From Pseudomonas sp. 10S4 (GTDB lineage Bacteria; Pseudomonadota; Gammaproteobacteria; Pseudomonadales; Pseudomonadaceae): a DNA stretch of 64,000 nt. A program made the position numbers and the translations under genes. Positions 58,501 to 64,000 of the stretch are shown here, in pieces. Under the pieces are notes generated by a model. The model did no database searches. It saw only the letters and a list, made by a program, of their open reading frames with translations, and was not told the DNA's origin. Location: positions 4,030,001-4,094,000 of the forward strand of contig NZ_CP133774.1 in NCBI RefSeq assembly GCF_034344865.1, in the 5' to 3' direction. The stretch's first letter is position 1. Each line of letters starts with the position of its first letter.

Positions 58501-58803
58501 AAGGCCGGCGGCACAGGTCTGAACCTGACGGCGGCGGATACGGTTATTCATTTCGATCCTTGGTGGAACCCAGCGGTCGAAAATCAGGCCACCGACCGTG
58601 CCTACCGGATTGGGCAAAACAAGCCTGTGTTTGTCTACAAGCTGATTGCCCGGGGCACGGTTGAAGAAAAAATACAGGCACTGCAACAGGAAAAAGCCAT
58701 CCTGGCCGAAGCGGTGCTCGAAGGTGGAGCGACGGGTGGGTTGAAGCTTGAGCAGAGTGATATTGAGGCGCTGTTCGCCCCGCTGCCCAATCTCAAGTCC
58801 TGA
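55510..58803 (+). CDS. SNF2-family helicase with SWIM zinc finger (long paralogue)
   Basis: 1097 residues. N-terminal SWIM finger [15 protein letters not shown] (about 75-90), then about 500 residues with no domain I know, partly shared with the neighbour ([46 protein letters not shown]), then a full SNF2 ATPase: [16 protein letters not shown] (about 652), [82 protein letters not shown]. A DNA translocase or remodeller, target unknown. It is convergent with a shorter paralogue at 58946-61639. Confidence 0.92.
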   Translation: [1097 protein letters not shown]

Positions 58804-58821
58804 TGGCGGGTTTTTTCAGTG

Positions 58822-58926
58822 ATGGCCTCTTCGTGGGCAAGCCTCGCTCCTACAAGGTTTAAGTTGATCGCCGATGCTGCGAACGACTTAATGCCCGTAG
58901 GAGCGAGGCTTGCTCGCGAAGGCCAT
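58822..58926. repeat. REPIN between the two helicase genes
   Basis: Inverted arms with GCAAGCCTCGCTCCTAC on the left and GTAGGAGCGAGGCTTGC on the right, bounded by ATGGCC and GGCCAT. It occupies nearly the whole 142-base convergent gap. Confidence 0.88.
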
Positions 58927-58945
58927 ATGCCAAACGCCTCTGATT

Positions 58946-61639
58946 TCAGCGCTTTTCCAGTTTGTCCGGCAACGGCGCAAACAACGCCTCGATATCATCA
59001 CTCTGCAACTTCCAGTCCCCGGCTGAGCGTCCATCCAGTACACCAGCCGCCAGGTCGGACTTTTCCTTTTGCAGATGTTGAATCTTCTCTTCTACCGTGC
59101 CCCGAGCAATCAACTTATAGACGAACACCGGTTTTTCCTGGCCGATGCGATAAGCCCGGTCAGTCGCCTGGTTTTCCGTCGCCGGATTCCACCACGGGTC
59201 GTAGTGAATCACCGTATCGGCTTCGGTCAGGTTCAAGCCCACGCCGCCAGCCTTCAGGCTGATCAGAAAAATCTGACGCTTGCCGCTCTGGAAGTCCTTC
59301 ACCGGCGCGCGCCGGTCGCGGGTTTGTCCGGTCAATATTGCGTATTCAACGCCACGCTTCTTCAGTTCATCCTCGATCAACGCCAGCATTGACGTGAACT
59401 GTGAGAACAGCAAAATCCGCCGACCTTCCTCAAACAGCTCTTCCAGCATCTCCATCAAGCTGTCGAGCTTGCCAGACGTGCTGCCGCGAGTGGGCAGAAC
59501 GGCATCGTTGACCAGGCGAAGATCGCAACACACCTGCCGCAGCTTCAGCAGCGCCTCAAGAATGATGATCTGGCTGCGGGCCACACCTTTGCGGGTGATC
59601 TCGTCGCGTACTTTTTTGTCCATGGCCAGACGCATGGTTTCGTACACGTCGCGCTGCGCTTCGTTGAGTTCGACCCAATGGATAATCTCGGTTTTCGGCG
59701 GCAGTTCTGTCGCGACCTGTTCTTTGGTCCTGCGCAGCAGAAACGGTTTGATCCGACCGTTGAGGTGCTGAAGTCGTACTTCACTGCCGCGCTTTTCAAT
59801 CGGCACGCGGTAATCACGGTTGAAGCTTTTCACATCGCCAAGCCAGCCGGGCAGCAGGAAGTGAAACAGCGACCACAGCTCGCCCAAGTGATTTTCCAGT
59901 GGCGTGCCACTCAGGCACAGGCGCTGGCGCGCATTCAGTTCGCGGGCAGCCTGGGCGGCCTTGCTGTTGGGGTTCTTGATGTACTGCGCTTCATCCAGGA
60001 CCAGCACGTGCAATGGCACTGCCGCGAGGGTTTCGACATCCTTGGGCAGCAGCGCGTAGGTGGTCAGGATCAGGTCGTAATCGGTCAGGTTCTCGAAGTG
60101 CTTTTTGCGGCTGGCGCCGTACAGTGCCAGCACTTTGAGTTGTGGCGTGAAGTGCGCCGCTTCGTCGAGCCAGTTGGGGATCAGGCTGGTGGGCATCACC
60201 ACCATGCATGGCCGATCCAGGCGGCCGGCGATTTTCTCGCTGAGAATGTGCGCCAGGGTCTGTAGGGTTTTACCCAAACCCATGTCGTCCGCGAGAATCC
60301 CGCCGACTTCCAGTTGTCGCAACGACTGCATCCAGCTCAGACCTTCGAGCTGATACGGTCGCAACGTGGCGTTCAAACCTTCCGGCGCGGTCGATGTAAA
60401 GTCCTTGATGTCCCGCAGACGCTGGGCAAAGGTGCGAATCTGCTCGCCGCCTTCCCACAATAGCGGCATGCCTTCCAGCGGGTTCAGCCGGATAGCGTCG
60501 GCCTTACTCAGGCGCAGCGTGGTTTCGCCAGGCCCTTGCAGGTAGAACTCGCCAAGGGTCGCCAGCACCGGTTTCAAGCGGCCGAAGGGTAGGGCGACTT
60601 GCAGCGGACCGTACTCGGAGTTCGGGCGATTCGGGATGTTCACCAGGATCAATTCGTCGTCGCGACGTCGGGCCAGTCGTTCCGGGTTGAGAATTTCGGT
60701 GTGCGAGCGCATCAGGTTTAACAGGATCGGCAGCAGGCTCAGCCGCTCGCCATTCACGATAATCCCCAGTTCCAGATCAAACCAGTCGCGTTCCGGTACC
60801 TGCTCGACGGTGGCGTACCAGTCGTCCACGGCGGTCAGGTCGAAGCCGAAATCCTCGTCGATCTGCAATTCCCAGCCTTGGGTGCGCAGCTTCGGGAGTT
60901 CGTTGAGGGTAAAGGTCAGCCAGGCGCTGTCGTTGACCATCTCGAACAGTTCGCCAGCGCTTTCCGGCAAGGCTTTGCTTTGTCGGGTGGCGATCTTGAA
61001 ACCGAGGATTCGTAGCTGTTCCCTGTAGGCCTGTTCGACTTCCGGGTGACGTTTTATCCGTAAAGTCTGTGTCTCTTGGCGAATCAGGATGTCGGCATTT
61101 TTCTGCCCGGAAACGTATTCATCCAGATAGCTGAAGGACAGCGCCGCACGATGCTGGATGTAGCGCTGCATCTTGCCGTTGCGCGGTTCGAAGGCGCTGA
61201 ACTCGATACTCGCCAGCCACAGGCGCGGCACCGGTTGCACGTTATCCACCAGCACTTGCGGCAACGCCTTCGGGCTGCGGTTTTCCAGTACGGCCTGGAG
61301 TTTTTCCAGCAGTTCGGCGTCTTGCGCGGCGGCGGGGTAGGCCAGGGTTTCCTGGACTTTCAGTAGCACCGCTGCGCAATGTTTGCAGTTGCTGTGGACC
61401 GGGCAGGTGCAGGTCGCGTCGATCATCAGCAACGTGCCTTTGGCCGACTCGCGCAGGCGAATGGTCTGACGGTAAACGTTACCGCCAGAGCCTTCGCAAG
61501 CGGCGATGATCGTCGCGTCGCCGGCCTCGACGATCCTGACGCGGTTCTCTATCGCGTAGCGACGGCCGCGCTCCAGGCTCTGTTCCTTGAATCGGCTGAC
61601 CCAGGAAGGTGCGAGGGGTTTGCTCAGGGTCGGGGGCAT
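58946..61639 (-). CDS. SNF2-family helicase with SWIM zinc finger (short paralogue)
   Basis: 897 residues. SWIM finger [15 protein letters not shown] (about 78-92) and the same SNF2 core as the neighbour ([16 protein letters not shown] at about 449, [65 protein letters not shown]). By eye roughly two thirds of C-terminal positions agree with the long copy. It lacks the extra segment of about 200 residues between the SWIM finger and the middle domain. It is followed on the same strand by nothing, and upstream by csiV and mfd. Confidence 0.92.
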   Translation of the reverse strand: [897 protein letters not shown]

Positions 61640-61650
61640 AGGGACTTCAA

Positions 61651-62217
61651 TCAGTCCGGAATTTGTTCGGGGGCTGGCCGAGGCGCAGGTGCGGTCAACG
61701 AAGTGATCTTGATCAACAGGCCCAAGTGGCCGTTATCGAGAAAATTCAATTGGCCGTTCTTGGTGTGGCTTTCCTGCTTCAGGCGTTCGCTGGCGGTGAC
61801 CATGCCGTTGGCGTCGATCTGGTTGACCCAGAAGTCGGCGTCGACGTCGGTGAAACGCCCCAGTTTCAGGTCCAGCGTGCCCTCGATCGGGAATTGGCCG
61901 TACTGTTCCTTGCCGTCGCTGATCGCGATTTTGCTGGCTTCTTCACCCAGTTCCTGTTGCCAGGCCTTGTGTAGCAGCACCGTGTAGTCGGCACTGGCGG
62001 TGAGTTTTTCCACTTCGCCATTGAGGCTCGGCGTGCGCAGGCTGTCCGGGTTGATGCGTTGTGCACCGGCCGCCCAACCTTCCGGCGCGGCACGACTGAC
62101 AATCGCCGGCACGGCGTTTTGCCGGACCAGGATCATTTCAACCTGATACTTATCATCGGCAAACGCCGAGGGGGCAGCCAGCGTCATCAACAATGTCAGT
62201 GAGAGAAACAGGCGCAT
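61651..62217 (-). CDS. CsiV-like exported protein
   Basis: 188 residues from ATG 62217 (AAGGA upstream) with a signal peptide (MRLFLSLTLLMTLAAPSAFA). Mature part begins DDKYQVEMILVRQN, the start typical of the CsiV family (peptidoglycan-binding protein), and ends in an Ala/Pro-rich tail. It sits between mfd and the helicase, 10 bases from mfd, matching the position of the Pseudomonas homologue. Family assignment from memory. Confidence 0.75.
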   Translation of the reverse strand: MRLFLSLTLLMTLAAPSAFADDKYQVEMILVRQNAVPAIVSRAAPEGWAAGAQRINPDSLRTPSLNGEVEKLTASADYTVLLHKAWQQELGEEASKIAISDGKEQYGQFPIEGTLDLKLGRFTDVDADFWVNQIDANGMVTASERLKQESHTKNGQLNFLDNGHLGLLIKITSLTAPAPRPAPEQIPD

Positions 62218-62227
62218 GCGGCGTCCT

Positions 62228-64000
62228 TCAAGCAGTTTTCGGGAGGAGGCGCTCAAACAGCGCCTCTACAGTATTAAAGCGTTCTTCCGGACGCTCCATG
62301 GGCACCATGAACTTGAACATCGTGGCGCCTTCGAATTTGTAGCGTTTGGGTTGGCTCTGGATCAGTTTGATCAGCGTCAACGGGTCGACCGGAGTCTGCG
62401 CCGCGAACTCGATTCGACCGCCTTGCGGGCCACCGTCCACTTTCTTGATGCCCAGTTGTTCGGCCTGCAATTTCAGCAGCGTGATCCGCACCAGGTTCTT
62501 GGTGGGCTCTGGCAGCAGGCCGAAACGGTCGATCATCTCCACTTGCAGGTCTTTGAGGCCTTCCTCGTCCGTGGCCGAGGCGATGCGTTTGTAGAGAATC
62601 AATCGCGCATGAACGTCCGGCAAGTAGTCCTCGGGAATCAACGCCGGTACCCGCAAATTGACTTCCGGACCACCGCCCAGCGGCTGATCGAGGTTCGGTT
62701 GTTCGCCCTTGCGGATCGACTTCACCGCGCGCTCGAGCATTTCCATGTACAGCGTGAAGCCGACGGCCTGGATCTGCCCGCTCTGGCCGTCGCCCAGCAG
62801 TTCGCCGGCGCCACGGATTTCCAGGTCGTTGGTCGCGAGCACGAAGCCCGCGCCGAGGTCCTGGGTGTTGGCGATCGCTTCCAGACGCTTTTCCGCATCC
62901 GGGGTGATTTGCTGGCGCGGCGGCGTCAGCAGGTACGCGTAAGCCTGGTGATGACTGCGGCCGACCCGGCCGCGCAGCTGGTGCAGCTGCGCTCAGCCCG
63001 AACTTGTCCGCCCTGTCGATGATGATGGTGTTGGCGTTGGCGATGTCGATGCCGGTCTCGATGATGGTCGAGGCGATCAGCACGTTGAAGCGCTTGTGGT
63101 AGAAGTCGCTCATCACCTGTTCGAGTTCGCGTTCGCGCATCTGCCCGTGGCCGATGCCGATCCGAGCTTCCGGCACCAGTTCGGCGAGGTCGGCGGCGCA
63201 TTTCTCGATGGTCTTCACGTCGTTGTGCAGGTAGTAAACCTGGCCGCCACGCAGCAGTTCACGGAGCAGGGCTTCCTTGACCGTGCTTTTGTTCTGCTCC
63301 ATGACGAAGGTCCGCACCGACAGGCGACGGGCCGGCGGCGTAGCGATGATCGACAGGTCGCGCATGCCCGACACCGCCATGTTCAGCGTGCGCGGAATCG
63401 GCGTGGCAGTCAGCGTGAGGATGTCGACTTCACTGCGCAGGGCCTTGAGCTGTTCTTTCTGACGGACACCGAAGCGGTGCTCTTCGTCGATGATCACCAG
63501 CCCGAGGTTTTTGATCTTCACATCGTCGGACAGCAGTTTGTGGGTGCCGATAACAATGTCGATCTTGCCTTCGGCCAGATCAGCGATGGCGGCATTCACT
63601 TCCTTGGTCGACTTGAAACGGCTCATCACTTCCACGCTCACCGGCCAGTCGGCGAAGCGGTCGCGGAAGCTGTTGTAGTGTTGCTGGGCGAGCAGGGTGG
63701 TCGGCACCAGAATCGCCACCTGGCGACCGCCGTGCACGGCGATGAACGCAGCACGCATCGCCACTTCGGTCTTGCCGAAACCGACGTCGCCGCAGACCAG
63801 TCGGTCCATCGGTTTGGGCGCGAGCATGTCGGCGCGTACGGCGTCGATGGTGGTTTGCTGATCCGGGGTTTCTTCGAACGGGAAACCGGCGCTGAAGGTC
63901 GCGTAATCGGCTTTCGGGTCAGCGAAGGCATGACCTTCACGGGCGGCGCGGCGGGCGTAGATGTCGAGCAACTCGGCGGCCACGTCACGCACCTGTTCGG
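62228..64000 (-). CDS. mfd: Transcription-repair coupling factor Mfd, C-terminal half, frameshifted
   Basis: Runs off the right edge; about 590 of the roughly 1150 residues are present. DNA translocase that removes stalled RNA polymerase and recruits UvrA. Seen: LVCGDVGFGKTEVAMRAAF (Walker A), IIDEEHRFGVRQKEQLK, LTATPIPRTLNMAVSGMRD, TIIETGIDIANANTIIIDRADKFGL, then after the break the TRG and C-terminal regulatory domains (LATNDLEIRGAGELLGDGQSG). At about 62993 one extra base (CTGAGCGCAG where CTGGCGCAG is expected for LAQLHQLRGRVGRS) shifts the frame. Confidence 0.93.

Overview
The window reads as chromosome of a Pseudomonas of the fluorescens lineage. The evidence is GC-rich coding sequence, dense Pseudomonas-type REP/REPIN repeats between genes, and gene neighbourhoods I know from Pseudomonas: dnaX-ybaB-recR; apt-anr-hemN-ccoSIHG with two tandem ccoNOQP operons, then aer and acnA; fadBA-topA-sulA-lexA-psrA-nagZ-mtnP-mfd. 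I see no tRNA, rRNA, CRISPR, prophage or insertion sequence.

Layout. 0-7 kb: a periplasmic solute-binding protein, dnaX, ybaB, an MDR-family oxidoreductase, recR and an acyl-CoA dehydrogenase. 7-23.5 kb, nearly all on the minus strand: apt, the oxygen regulator anr, hemN, a TauE/SafE-family membrane protein, the cbb3 oxidase maturation genes ccoS, ccoI, ccoH and ccoG, then two complete cbb3 oxidase operons (ccoN1O1Q1P1 and ccoN2O2Q2P2). This is a microaerobic respiration island: sensor (Anr), oxygen-independent haem synthesis (HemN), copper delivery and assembly (CcoI, CcoS, CcoH, CcoG) and the terminal oxidases. Anr-type boxes lie upstream of hemN and ccoN2. 23.5-30 kb: an alpha/beta hydrolase, an Aer-like receptor, a CPBP protease and a badly broken acnA. 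30-43.3 kb: rlmM, tusA, a MATE exporter, pdxB, a small conserved protein, an ABC exporter, a Fic protein, slt, uup, a universal stress protein and an unknown membrane protein. 43.9-55.4 kb: fadBA, topA, small unknowns, the lexA-sulA SOS pair, psrA with a double operator, nagZ and a thioinosine phosphorylase. 55.5-64 kb: two convergent SNF2/SWIM-type helicases that are paralogues, a CsiV-like protein and the 3' half of mfd, cut by the window edge.

Sequence quality matters here. Single-base indels break anr, the TauE/SafE gene, ccoN1, topA, mfd and, many times over, acnA. Several are homopolymer length changes and topA is essential in other bacteria, so most are probably consensus errors. Within acnA a block of about 0.5 kb (about 29.11-29.64 kb) reads like aconitase of another lineage, perhaps actinobacterial, which suggests a chimeric or mis-polished consensus at a conserved locus.

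I did not find a clearly new defence or mobile system. The most interesting biological items are the convergent SNF2/SWIM helicase pair, the Anr-box layout, the overlapping PsrA operators on the psrA promoter, and the number of distinct REPIN families.
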